DNA from: Nocardioides albidus
GTDB lineage: Bacteria > Actinomycetota > Actinomycetes > Propionibacteriales > Nocardioidaceae
Length of the DNA: 50,712 bases
Direction: 5' to 3'
NCBI RefSeq assembly: GCF_006335005.1
Contig: NZ_VDMP01000027.1
Coordinates: forward strand, 94,555 to 145,266
Both the position numbers and the translations under genes were made by a program. Under the pieces are notes generated by a model. The model saw nothing but the letters and a program-made list of their open reading frames with translations. It ran no database searches and was not told the origin of the DNA. This document shows positions 1 to 11,842 of the stretch, one piece after another; the stretch's first letter is position 1, and the number at the start of each line of letters is the position of its first letter.

Positions 1-372
1 CTGTGCGCGCTGATCGCCGACATGCTGGTCGGGCACGCCGACGACCCGCGCACGGGCCTCGAGGAGGGGCTGCGGCTCTTCCTCGAGACCGCTGCCGAGG
101 ACCCGCTGATCGGCCGGGTGCGTTCCGGCGACGCCCACCACGACCTGGTCCGGATCGTCACCACGGACGCCGCGCCGCTGCTCGTCCGGGTCGCCGAGCA
201 CCTCGAGACCGCCGCGACGGCCGCCTGGCCCCACGTCGACCCCGCCACCCGGGGCGAGCTCGCCCGCGTGCTCGCCCGGCTCGCCGTCGGCTACGTCACG
301 ATGCCGCCCGAGTACGACGACAGCCCGGCCGCCATCGCCGCCGGGCTGTCCGTGCTCCTGGCCCCTCGTTGA
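1..372 (+). CDS. TetR-family transcriptional regulator, C-terminal part (5' truncated by window edge)
   Basis: The frame is open from base 1 to the TGA at 370-372 and gives about 123 residues. The helix-turn-helix lies outside the window. What remains is an all-helical domain with Leu/Ala-rich amphipathic helices, for example LRLFLETAAEDPLIGRV and RGELARVLARLAVGYVTMPP. This resembles the ligand-binding/dimerisation half of TetR regulators, where a helix ending in a G-Y/F-hydrophobic pattern is common near the C-terminus. No ligand can be inferred. The gene converges on ppa, and its stop codon lies inside the first octamer of the repeat array at 371-480, so that array probably forms its 3' end. 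It could be another small helical protein, because the diagnostic HTH is not visible. Confidence 0.6.
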   Translation: MCALIADMLVGHADDPRTGLEEGLRLFLETAAEDPLIGRVRSGDAHHDLVRIVTTDAAPLLVRVAEHLETAATAAWPHVDPATRGELARVLARLAVGYVTMPPEYDDSPAAIAAGLSVLLAPR

Positions 373-480
373 GTTGCCCCAAACTGACCGTTGAGTTGCC
401 CCAAACTCACTCTCGAGTTGCCGCTGTGGGCGGCTCGACGGTGAGAACGCGGCAACTCGACGGTGAGTTGGCGGCAACTC
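371..480. repeat. 22-nt-period GAGTTGCC array folding into a long hairpin (locus 1)
   Basis: GAGTTGCC occurs at 371, 393 and 415, exactly 22 nt apart. Its complement GGCAACTC occurs at 451 and 473, again 22 nt apart. Positions 404-424 and 449-469 form a 21-nt inverted repeat with two mismatches and a 24-nt loop. The stop codons of the converging TetR gene (372) and ppa (490) sit at the two outer edges. A bidirectional terminator or RNA-end-protecting hairpin is inferred; no U-tract is evident. Confidence 0.75.
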
Positions 481-489
481 GACGTGGGA

Positions 490-981
490 TCAGTGGCCGG
501 TGGTCTTGAAGCGCTCGAAGGAGGCCGCGATCTCGGCCTCGGCGTCGGTGCGGCCGACCCAGTCGGCGCCCTCGACGGACTTGCCGGGCTCGAGGTCCTT
601 GTAGACCTCGAAGAAGTGCTGGATCTCGAGCCGGTCGAAGTTCGGCACGTGGTTGATGTCGCGCAGGTGCTCCATCCGCGGGTCGCCCGCGGGGACACAG
701 AGGACCTTGTCGTCACCGCCGGCCTCGTCGGTCATCCGGAACATGCCGATCGCACGGCACTTGATGAGGCAGCCCGGGAAGGTCGGCTCCTGGAGCAGGA
801 CCAGCGCGTCGAGCGGGTCACCGTCCTGGCCGAGGGTGTCCTCGATGTAGCCGTAGTCGGCCGGATACATCGTGGAGGTGAAGAGGAAACGGTCGAGGCG
901 CATGCGCCCGGACTCGTGGTCGACCTCGTACTTGTTGCGGCTCCCCTTGGGGATCTCCACGAGGACGTCGAATTCCAGCAC
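490..981 (-). CDS. ppa: Inorganic pyrophosphatase, family I
   Basis: This cytosolic Mg-dependent enzyme hydrolyses pyrophosphate to two phosphates and pulls biosynthetic reactions forward. The 163-residue product begins [19 protein letters not shown], has the family substrate segment with [11 protein letters not shown] and carries the signature [11 protein letters not shown], whose Asp residues bind the metals. Length matches short bacterial family I enzymes. I chose the GTG at 981 because homology starts there and an AGGAAG-type ribosome site lies just upstream. The frame stays open far upstream, but that part has no recognisable homology. It is transcribed away from dacB and converges on the repeat at 371-480. 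Confidence 0.95.
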   Translation of the reverse strand: MLEFDVLVEIPKGSRNKYEVDHESGRMRLDRFLFTSTMYPADYGYIEDTLGQDGDPLDALVLLQEPTFPGCLIKCRAIGMFRMTDEAGGDDKVLCVPAGDPRMEHLRDINHVPNFDRLEIQHFFEVYKDLEPGKSVEGADWVGRTDAEAEIAASFERFKTTGH

Positions 982-1076
982 TGGCTTCCTCCACACAATC
1001 TGGGCCCGGATCGGGGCGGGCGATCGGGTCGGGCACGCACCTGCTCGCGGGAGTTGTGAGCCGGCCCGGCGCCGTT

Positions 1077-1110
1077 GTTCGCAGCATTGTCCCGCACAAT
1101 GTCCCCGAAC
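1077..1110. promoter_or_regulatory. Double inverted repeat in the ppa/dacB divergent region
   Basis: CATTGT (1085-1090) and ACAATG (1096-1101) form a perfect inverted repeat around CCCGC. They are flanked by a second pair, GTTCG (1077-1081) and CGAAC (1106-1110). The site lies 22 nt before the dacB start and about 95 nt before ppa. It looks like an operator for a dimeric regulator. The regulator is unknown. Confidence 0.4.
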
Positions 1111-1131
1111 GCGCAGTCGGGGAGGAGAGCA

Positions 1132-2595
1132 GTGGCGAAGAAGGACCGCGAGCCCGGCGCCAGGCGTGCCCGACGCGTGCTCGCGGGCGTGCTCGTCATC
1201 GCGCTCCTGGCCGGCGCCGGCGTCGCCTGGCGGACCGGCTGGGCCGAGCGGTGGTGGCACGATCTGCGTGCCGATGCCGGCCCGCCGCAGGACCCGGCCG
1301 CGGTCGCCCCGCCCCCCGAGGTCGACGTGCCGCCCGTCGTCGTACCTGATGCGCTCGCCCCCGCGGCCGACGGCGCCGCGCCGCTCGATCCGGCGGCGGT
1401 CCGTCAGGCGCTCGGGCCGCTGGACTCTCCCGACCTCGGCCGCCACGTCATCGCGGCGGTCGGTCCGCTCGAGGGCGCGGGCTACGCCTACGAGGCGGCC
1501 GAGGGCGCCGCCGTCGCCATCCCCGCGTCGACCACGAAGATCGTCACCGCGGCAGCCGCCCTCTTCCTGCTCGGTCCGGAGCGGACCTTCGCGACGACGA
1601 CCGTCCTCGACACCAGCGGTACGACGCCGCGGCTGGTCCTCGTCGGCGGCGGCGACCCCCTGCTCGCGCGTGAGCCCGACCCGGCAGCCACGGGGGCGAC
1701 GTACGACCCCGAGCGCGCCGACGTCCGCACCCTCGCCAAGCGGACCGCCCGTGCGCTGAAGGGGTCCGGCGTCGCGAGCGTCGAGCTCGGATTCGACGAC
1801 TCGCTGTTCACCGGGCCGGCCCTGCACCCGAGTTGGCGACCGGTCTACGTCCCCGACGAGATCAATCCGGTCAGCTCGCTGTGGGTCGACGAGGGGCGGG
1901 CCCGACCCGGCCAGGGGCCGGTCGCCGACCCGGCGCTGGAGGCCGCCACGACGTTCGCGCAGGCCCTCGCCCGGCGCGGCATCACCGTCACCGGAGCCCC
2001 GGCGCGCACCACCGCCACCCCCACAGCCACCGAGGTGGCCCGCGTCACCAGCCCCACCGTCGCCCAGATCGTGCAGCGACTGATCGAGGTGAGCGACAAC
2101 GCCGCGGCGGAGGTGCTGCTGCGCCAGGCCGGGCTCGTCGACCAGGGCGACGGCTCCTTCGCGGGCGGCCAGCGCGCCGTGGAGCGGGTGCTCACCGCCA
2201 ACGGCATCGACCTGCGCGGCTCGGTGCTGTACGACGGCAGCGGTCTCTCGCGTGCCAACCGGCTCGCGCCGGGCGTCCTGGTCGACGTACTCCGCCTCGC
2301 CGCCTCGGCCGACCATCCGCAGCTGCGCCCGCTCCTGGCCGCCCGCCCCGTCGCCGGCTACACCGGCTCCCTGACCGACCGGATGGACCACGGTCCCGCG
2401 GCCGGCCGGGGCCGGGTGCGGGCCAAGACCGGCACTCTCACCGGCGTCACCTCGCTGGCCGGCATCGCGATCGACGCCGAGGGACACCTCCTCGCCTTCG
2501 CGCTGATGGCCGACAAGGTCAAGAAGGTCAAGGGCGTGCTCGCCCGGGTCGCCATGGACAACGCCGCAGCCGGCCTCGGCGCCTGCTCCTGCTGA
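1132..2595 (+). CDS. dacB: D-alanyl-D-alanine carboxypeptidase/endopeptidase, PBP4 (DacB) type
   Basis: This is a penicillin-binding protein (peptidase S13) that trims or cleaves peptide crosslinks of peptidoglycan outside the membrane. The 487-aa product has a basic N-terminus and one hydrophobic segment (about residues 15-35, [18 protein letters not shown]), so it is probably a signal anchor. All three active-site motifs are present in order: STTK near residue 133, SDN near 321 and KTG near 432. The GTG at 1132 is preferred because GGAGGAG lies 5-11 nt upstream. The longer start at 1075 would run through the inverted repeat. It is divergent from ppa, and the array at 2601-2755 follows its stop within 6 nt. 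Confidence 0.92.
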   Translation: MAKKDREPGARRARRVLAGVLVIALLAGAGVAWRTGWAERWWHDLRADAGPPQDPAAVAPPPEVDVPPVVVPDALAPAADGAAPLDPAAVRQALGPLDSPDLGRHVIAAVGPLEGAGYAYEAAEGAAVAIPASTTKIVTAAAALFLLGPERTFATTTVLDTSGTTPRLVLVGGGDPLLAREPDPAATGATYDPERADVRTLAKRTARALKGSGVASVELGFDDSLFTGPALHPSWRPVYVPDEINPVSSLWVDEGRARPGQGPVADPALEAATTFAQALARRGITVTGAPARTTATPTATEVARVTSPTVAQIVQRLIEVSDNAAAEVLLRQAGLVDQGDGSFAGGQRAVERVLTANGIDLRGSVLYDGSGLSRANRLAPGVLVDVLRLAASADHPQLRPLLAARPVAGYTGSLTDRMDHGPAAGRGRVRAKTGTLTGVTSLAGIAIDAEGHLLAFALMADKVKKVKGVLARVAMDNAAAGLGACSC

Positions 2596-2600
2596 CCGCC

Positions 2601-2755
2601 GAGGTGCCAACCCTGGCCCTGCGAGGTGCCAACCCTGGCCCTGCAAGGTGCCAGGAGCGGTCCGCCCCTGTGGCGTCGCTGTCCAGACCTGCGGACCTTC
2701 ATCGGCACCTCGCCGGTACTTCATCGGCACCTCGCCGGTACCGGGGTGGCACCTC
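2601..2755. repeat. 22-nt-period GAGGTGCC facing arrays (locus 2)
   Basis: GAGGTGCC occurs at 2601 and 2623, with a variant (AAGGTGCC) at 2645. The 22-mers 2601-2622 and 2623-2644 are identical. The complement GGCACCTC occurs at 2704, 2726 and 2748, again every 22 nt, and 2698-2719 equals 2720-2741. The arms face each other across about 50 nt. The array sits between dacB and the next gene on the same strand. Function is unknown; see findings. Confidence 0.85.
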
Positions 2756-2785
2756 GCGGGGGGTGGGGGACTGGGGGCAGGGTCC

Positions 2786-2791
2786 TAGGCT
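2786..2791 (+). promoter_or_regulatory. -10 element TAGGCT of a probable leaderless transcript
   Basis: TAGGCT ends 7 nt before the ATG at 2799, so transcription would start at or next to the start codon. No ribosome site is visible. This supports the chosen start of the DUF2342 gene. Confidence 0.5.
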
Positions 2792-2798
2792 TCCGGGC

Positions 2799-3848
2799 AT
2801 GACCGCACCCGCCGCGCCGCTGCCCGCGATGATCGACTGGGACCTCGCCGTCGCGCTCGGCTCGCGGCTGGCCGGCGAGGGGCCGGTGGTGTCCCGGGCG
2901 GAGGCGGAGGAGGCGGTCGCCGAGCTGCGCGCGGGAGCCCACCGCTCGACCGGGCTGGTGCGGGAGTTCACCGGGCTGGATGCGCCGGAGGGCACGGCGC
3001 CGATCCTGGTCGTCGACCGGCCGGGGTGGGTGCAGGCCAACGCGGAGGGCTTCGCGGTGGCGACCCGCCCGATGATCGAGAAGCTGGTCGCGAGCAAGCA
3101 GCCGAAGGGTCTGGGCCTGAAGGTGGGCGCGAAGGTCACCGGTGCCGAGGTCGGCGGGCTGCTCGGCTTCCTGGCGGGCAAGGTGCTCGGCCAGTTCGAC
3201 CCCTTCCACGAGCCGCACGGACGGCTCCTGCTCGTGGCGCCCAACATCGTGCACGTCGAGCGGGAGCTCGAGGTCGACCCGCACGACTTCCGGCTCTGGG
3301 TCTGCCTGCACGAGGAGACCCACCGGGTGCAGTTCACGGCCGTGCCGTGGATGCGCGAGCACCTGTTCTCCGAGATCCGCGCGATCAGCGACACGGTCGA
3401 GCCGGCCAGCTTCCTCGAGGGCGGCCTGGAGCGGATCACCGAGGCGATCAAGGCCGGCCGCAACGGCGCCAGCATCGTGGAGATGTTCAGCACCCCCGAG
3501 CAGCGGGAGGTCATCGACCGGGTGACCGGGATGATGTCGCTGCTCGAGGGCCACGCGGACGTCGTGATGGACGACGTGGGCCCGACCGTGATCCCGAGCG
3601 TCGCGCAGATCCGCAAGAAGTTCACCAAGCGGCGCCAGGGCGTCGGCACGCTCGACCGCATCCTGCGCCGCCTGCTCGGCCTGGAGGCCAAGATGGCTCA
3701 GTACCGCGACGGCGCCCACTTCGTGCGCTCGGTCGTCGACAAGGTCGGCATGGAGGAGTTCAACGCCGTGTGGGCCGGCCCCGAGAACCTCCCCAGCAAG
3801 GCCGAGCTCAGCGACCCCGACGGCTGGGTCCGCCGCGTCCTGGGCTGA
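2799..3848 (+). CDS. DUF2342 zinc-dependent metalloprotease-like protein (F420-biosynthesis-associated family)
   Basis: The 349-residue product belongs to an actinobacterial family annotated as zinc-dependent metalloprotease or 'coenzyme F420 biosynthesis associated'. The actual reaction is not established. The key motif is HEETH in FRLWVCLHEETHRVQFTAVPW (about residues 168-172), an HExxH zincin signature. A downstream EGHADVVMDDVG segment (about residue 250) is a plausible site for the third zinc ligand. A Gly-rich helix, GGLLGFLAGKVLGQFDP, precedes the motif. There is no signal peptide. The gene lies directly upstream of tilS-hpt-ftsH on the same strand, an order common in this group of bacteria. 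Confidence 0.85.
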   Translation: MTAPAAPLPAMIDWDLAVALGSRLAGEGPVVSRAEAEEAVAELRAGAHRSTGLVREFTGLDAPEGTAPILVVDRPGWVQANAEGFAVATRPMIEKLVASKQPKGLGLKVGAKVTGAEVGGLLGFLAGKVLGQFDPFHEPHGRLLLVAPNIVHVERELEVDPHDFRLWVCLHEETHRVQFTAVPWMREHLFSEIRAISDTVEPASFLEGGLERITEAIKAGRNGASIVEMFSTPEQREVIDRVTGMMSLLEGHADVVMDDVGPTVIPSVAQIRKKFTKRRQGVGTLDRILRRLLGLEAKMAQYRDGAHFVRSVVDKVGMEEFNAVWAGPENLPSKAELSDPDGWVRRVLG

Positions 3849-3873
3849 TCCGGGCCGACCAGCCTCCGCACCG

Positions 3874-4854
3874 ATGGGCCTCCACCCGGCGATCGCCGCC
3901 GTCCGCCGCGGCGTACGACGCGCGCTCGCCGACCTCGATCCCGGTGCCACCGTGCTGGTGGCCTGCTCCGGCGGCGCCGACTCGCTCGCGCTCCTCGCCG
4001 CGACGGTGTTCGAGGGCCATCGAGCCGGCCTGCGGGTGGTCGGGGCGACCGTCGACCACGGCCTCCAGGAGGGCTCCGCCGCGCACGCGGCGCGGGTCGT
4101 CGCGCAGATGGCCGGACTCGGCGCGGACGAGACCGCGACGGCCCGCGTCCAGGTCGACCCGGCCGGCCTCGGCGTGGAGGCGGCGGCCCGCCGCGCGCGG
4201 TACGCCGTCCTCGAGCAGCTGCGTGAGCACTTCGCCGCCGAGCTCGTCCTGCTCGGGCACACCCGTGACGACCAGGCCGAGACCGTGCTCCTCGGACTCG
4301 CCCGCGGCTCGGGCGGGCGCAGCCTGGCCGGGATGCGCCGCGCGTTCGACCACTACCGCCGCCCGCTGCTCGACGTGGCGCGCGCCGACACCGTGGCGGC
4401 CTGTCTGGCGGACGGCGTCGAGCCCTGGGACGACCCTCACAACAGCGACCCCGGCTTCGCCCGGGTCCGCGTCCGGCAGCGCGTCCTGCCCGTGCTCGAG
4501 GACGAGCTCGGCCCCGGCGTGGCCGCCACCCTGGCCCGCACCGCCGACCAGGTCCGCGCCGACGTCGAGGCCCTCGACGCCCTCGCCGCGACGGCGGACG
4601 ACGGGCTGCGGACCGAGTCCGGCCTGCCGCTCCGCCCCCTGCACGACCACCACCTGGCCGTCGCCTCCCGGGTGCTGCGACTGGCTGCCCTCGACGCGGG
4701 CGCGACCGACAGCGAGCTGTTCCACGTCCACGTGACGGCGCTGGTGGGGCTGGCGGCCGGCGAGATCGACGGGGAGGTCCAGCTGCCGGGCCACGTGACG
4801 GCGTACCGCCGCGACGGCCACCTCCGGTTCCGCCCGACGGCTGTGGCAGGCTGA
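3874..4854 (+). CDS. tilS: tRNA(Ile)-lysidine synthetase
   Basis: TilS uses ATP and lysine to convert C34 of the CAU-anticodon isoleucine tRNA to lysidine, so that it reads AUA. The 326-aa product has the N-type ATP-PPase P-loop SGGADS (about residues 32-37 in VLVACSGGADSLALLAA), then VDHGLQ and the HTRDDQAET segment typical of TilS. It is shorter than the Escherichia coli enzyme (about 430 aa), as is usual in actinobacteria, because the C-terminal domains are reduced. It follows the DUF2342 gene by 25 nt and precedes hpt by 5 nt, so it is probably co-transcribed. Confidence 0.93.
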   Translation: MGLHPAIAAVRRGVRRALADLDPGATVLVACSGGADSLALLAATVFEGHRAGLRVVGATVDHGLQEGSAAHAARVVAQMAGLGADETATARVQVDPAGLGVEAAARRARYAVLEQLREHFAAELVLLGHTRDDQAETVLLGLARGSGGRSLAGMRRAFDHYRRPLLDVARADTVAACLADGVEPWDDPHNSDPGFARVRVRQRVLPVLEDELGPGVAATLARTADQVRADVEALDALAATADDGLRTESGLPLRPLHDHHLAVASRVLRLAALDAGATDSELFHVHVTALVGLAAGEIDGEVQLPGHVTAYRRDGHLRFRPTAVAG

Positions 4855-4859
4855 CGCCC

Positions 4860-5411
4860 ATGGACGCAGCAGACGTCGGGGACGACCTGGTCGAGGTGCT
4901 CTTCACCGAGGCGCAGATCCAGACGAGGATCGCCGAGATGGCTGCCGAGATCAGCCGCGACTACGAGGGCAAGGACCTCGTCCTCGTCGGCGTGCTGAGG
5001 GGTGCGGTCATGGTCATGGCGGACCTCTCCCGGGCCCTGGACAAGCATGTCGAGATGGACTGGATGGCCGTGTCGTCGTACGGCTCCGGCACCAAGTCGT
5101 CGGGCGTCGTACGGATCCTCAAGGACCTCGACGCCGACATCTCCGGGCGCCACGTCCTGATCGTCGACGAGATCATCGACACCGGCCTGACCCTGTCGTG
5201 GCTCACCTCCAACCTCGGTTCCCGCGGCCCGGCGAGCGTCGAGATCGCCACGCTGCTGCGCAAGCCGGAGGCACTGCAGATGCCGGTCAAGGCCAAGTAC
5301 GTCGGCTGGGACATCCCCAACGAGTTCGTGGTCGGCTACGGCCTCGACTACCGCGAGACCTACCGCAACCTGCGCGACATCGGCACGCTGTCGCCCTCGG
5401 TCTACTCCTGA
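4860..5411 (+). CDS. hpt: Hypoxanthine phosphoribosyltransferase
   Basis: This purine-salvage enzyme makes IMP (and GMP) from the base and PRPP. The 183-aa product has the PRPP-binding signature VLIVDEIIDTGLT (about residues 99-111), the flexible-loop segment SSYGSGTKSSG and the base-binding KYVGWDIPNEFVVGYGLDY. All are typical of the HPRT family. The tilS-hpt-ftsH order is widely conserved in Gram-positive bacteria. The start at 4860 is 5 nt after the tilS stop. A weak -10-like CAGGCT lies 7 nt upstream, so a second leaderless transcript is possible but unproven. Confidence 0.95.
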   Translation: MDAADVGDDLVEVLFTEAQIQTRIAEMAAEISRDYEGKDLVLVGVLRGAVMVMADLSRALDKHVEMDWMAVSSYGSGTKSSGVVRILKDLDADISGRHVLIVDEIIDTGLTLSWLTSNLGSRGPASVEIATLLRKPEALQMPVKAKYVGWDIPNEFVVGYGLDYRETYRNLRDIGTLSPSVYS

Positions 5412-5532
5412 TCCCCGGCGGATCCGGCGCCGAGCGCTCGGCCGCCCAACCAGGGACCAGACAGAATGGGACCCGTCGGCGGCGTGTACCGTCGTCTGAT
5501 CCTGTCGACGTAGTTGGGGAGCGAGTAAGTCT

Positions 5533-7602
<2,070 letters not shown>

Positions 7603-7618
7603 CCCGGAGCCTTCGTCG

Positions 7619-8245
7619 ATGATCGATCCCGTCAGCGCGCCCGATCGCGGGCCGCAGGACATCCCTCCGTTCGACCAGCCGCGCGCCGAGGCCGCTGTCC
7701 GGGAGCTCCTCGCCGCCATCGGCGAGGACCCGGATCGTGAGGGGCTTCGCGACACCCCGGCCCGGGTGGCGCGGGCGTACGCCGAGCTCACCGCCGGCCT
7801 GCGGATGGTGCCCGAGGACGTCCTCACCACGACCTTCGACCTCGGTCACGACGAGATGGTCCTGGTGCGCGACATCGAGCTGTGGTCGATGTGCGAGCAC
7901 CACCTGGTCCCGTTCACCGGGGTCGCCCACGTCGGCTACATCCCCGCCGAGACCGGCAAGATCACCGGCCTGTCCAAGCTCGCCCGGCTCGTCGACGTCT
8001 ACGCCAAGCGTCCCCAGGTGCAGGAGCGGCTGACCACCCAGGTCGCCGACTCCCTCATGGAGCTCCTCGACGCCCGCGGCGTCATCGTGGTGATCGAGGC
8101 CGAGCATCTGTGCATGACGATGCGCGGCGTCCGCAAGGCCGGCGCCCGCACCATCACCTCCGCCGTCCGCGGCACCATGCTCAGCGACCCCGCCACCCGC
8201 GCCGAGGCGATGGCGCTCATCCACAGCTCGCGCGGCCGCGGCTGA
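7619..8245 (+). CDS. folE: GTP cyclohydrolase I
   Basis: FolE converts GTP to 7,8-dihydroneopterin triphosphate, the first step of folate synthesis. The 208-aa product has the zinc/active-site motif CEHHLVPF (Cys near residue 92), the GTP-binding [20 protein letters not shown] and the second zinc Cys in [10 protein letters not shown]. Length is typical. The ATG at 7619 follows a GGAG 11-15 nt upstream. In related genomes folE is followed by folP-folB-folK; here a 5.1-kb rhamnose/glycosyltransferase island separates folE from folP. Confidence 0.96.
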   Translation: MIDPVSAPDRGPQDIPPFDQPRAEAAVRELLAAIGEDPDREGLRDTPARVARAYAELTAGLRMVPEDVLTTTFDLGHDEMVLVRDIELWSMCEHHLVPFTGVAHVGYIPAETGKITGLSKLARLVDVYAKRPQVQERLTTQVADSLMELLDARGVIVVIEAEHLCMTMRGVRKAGARTITSAVRGTMLSDPATRAEAMALIHSSRGRG

Positions 8246-8298
8246 GCCGGTAGGTCGTCCCGGCAGCCGGACGTCCGGGGATTCCTGCAGCGGCTTGC

Positions 8299-10775
<2,477 letters not shown>

Positions 10776-10777
10776 TC

Positions 10778-11671
10778 ATGCGCGGGATCATCCTGGCCGG
10801 TGGCACCGGGAGCCGACTGCACCCGATCACGCACGCCATCAGCAAGCAGCTGATGCCGATCTACGACAAGCCGATGATCTACTACCCGCTCTCGACGCTG
10901 ATGCTCTCCGGCATCCGTGAGGTGCTGGTCATCACCACGCCCCACGAGGCCGACCAGTTCCGCCGCCTGCTCGGCGACGGCAGCCAGTTCGGCATCGAGA
11001 TCACCTACGCCGTGCAGCCCTCGCCCGACGGGCTCGCCCAGGCCTTCCTGATCGGCGAGGAGCACCTCGCCGGCGGCGGCGCCGGGCTCGTCCTCGGCGA
11101 CAACATCTTCTACGGCGCCGGCCTCGGCACCCGCCTGCGCCGCTTCGAGGACCTCGACGGCGCCGCGGTCTTCGGCTACCGCGTGGCCGACCCGACGGCG
11201 TACGGCGTCGTCGAGTTCGACGCGGAGGGCAAGGCGCTCTCGCTGGAGGAGAAGCCCGAGAAGCCGCGCAGCCACTACGCCGTCCCCGGGCTCTATTTCT
11301 ACGGCTCCGACGTCGTCGAGAAGGCCAAGACGCTGAAGCCGTCGGCCCGCGGCGAGCTCGAGATCACCGACCTCAACCGGATGTACCTCGACGAGGGCCG
11401 GCTCCAGGTCGAGGTCCTCCCGCGCGGCTCCGCCTGGCTCGACACCGGCACGTTCGACGACCTCAACGACGCCAGCAACTTCGTGCGCGCCCTCGAGGCC
11501 CGGCAGGGCACCAAGGTCGGCGCGCCCGAGGAGATCGCCTGGCGGCTCGGGATCATCGACGACGCCCGCCTCGAGGAGCTCGCCACGCCGCTGCTCAAGA
11601 GCGGGTACGGCCGCTACCTCCTCGACCTCCTCGCCGAGGCCGCCGACGCCGGCCCCAACCACCTGCTCTGA
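10778..11671 (+). CDS. rmlA: Glucose-1-phosphate thymidylyltransferase
   Basis: RmlA joins glucose-1-phosphate and dTTP to give dTDP-glucose, the entry step to dTDP-L-rhamnose. The 297-aa product has the nucleotidyltransferase signature [16 protein letters not shown], then [20 protein letters not shown] and [12 protein letters not shown], all typical of RmlA. I chose the ATG at 10778, where homology begins and a GCGGGAGA purine stretch lies upstream; a longer frame from 10691 has no homology. It diverges from rmlB and converges on the TarS-like gene, with the 96-nt palindromic element between them. Confidence 0.95.
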   Translation: MRGIILAGGTGSRLHPITHAISKQLMPIYDKPMIYYPLSTLMLSGIREVLVITTPHEADQFRRLLGDGSQFGIEITYAVQPSPDGLAQAFLIGEEHLAGGGAGLVLGDNIFYGAGLGTRLRRFEDLDGAAVFGYRVADPTAYGVVEFDAEGKALSLEEKPEKPRSHYAVPGLYFYGSDVVEKAKTLKPSARGELEITDLNRMYLDEGRLQVEVLPRGSAWLDTGTFDDLNDASNFVRALEARQGTKVGAPEEIAWRLGIIDDARLEELATPLLKSGYGRYLLDLLAEAADAGPNHLL

Positions 11672-11724
11672 CGCGAGCGTGTCGCCCGATCGGCGAATGC
11701 GGCCGGTCGCTCGCTTCGGCTGCG

Positions 11725-11820
11725 GGCGGGTTCACCACGGGATGTAGTCGAAGCAGAGCTCCTGTAGCGGAGTTCCGCTATAGAGGTGCGGGTTCGCCTA
11801 CATCCCGTGGTGAACCCGCC
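11725..11820. repeat. Palindromic extragenic element, copy 1
   Basis: A perfect 23-bp inverted repeat pairs 11725-11747 with 11798-11820 around a 50-nt centre. The centre has its own small hairpin, TAGCGGA/TCCGCTA at 11764-11780. The reverse complement of this element matches the element at 44347-44436 along most of its length. It lies between the converging rmlA and TarS-like genes and contains no ORF. It could act as a bidirectional terminator, a REP-like element or a structured RNA. Confidence 0.8.
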
Positions 11821-11842
11821 ACCGGCGCGCCACCCGAGCAGC

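Noticed and set aside
1075..1131. An upstream start for dacB at 1075
   Set aside because: It would place the inverted repeat 1077-1110 in coding sequence, while the GTG at 1132 has a good GGAGGAG site.
2601..2755. The 22-nt arrays as a CRISPR
   Set aside because: Only 8 nt are shared, the 14-nt linkers are repeated within a locus and are not unique spacers, the arms are inverted, and no cas gene is present.
7603..7618. A riboswitch or long leader before folE, or before panC, nadB or coaX
   Set aside because: The gaps are only 3-25 nt, or are leaderless or overlapping, leaving no room for an aptamer.
8246..8298. Terminator between the converging folE and rmlC-rmlD genes
   Set aside because: Only weak short pairings (GTCCCGGCAG, CCGGACGTCCGG) are present in 53 nt; CCGGACGTCCGG is palindromic but lacks a loop or T-run.
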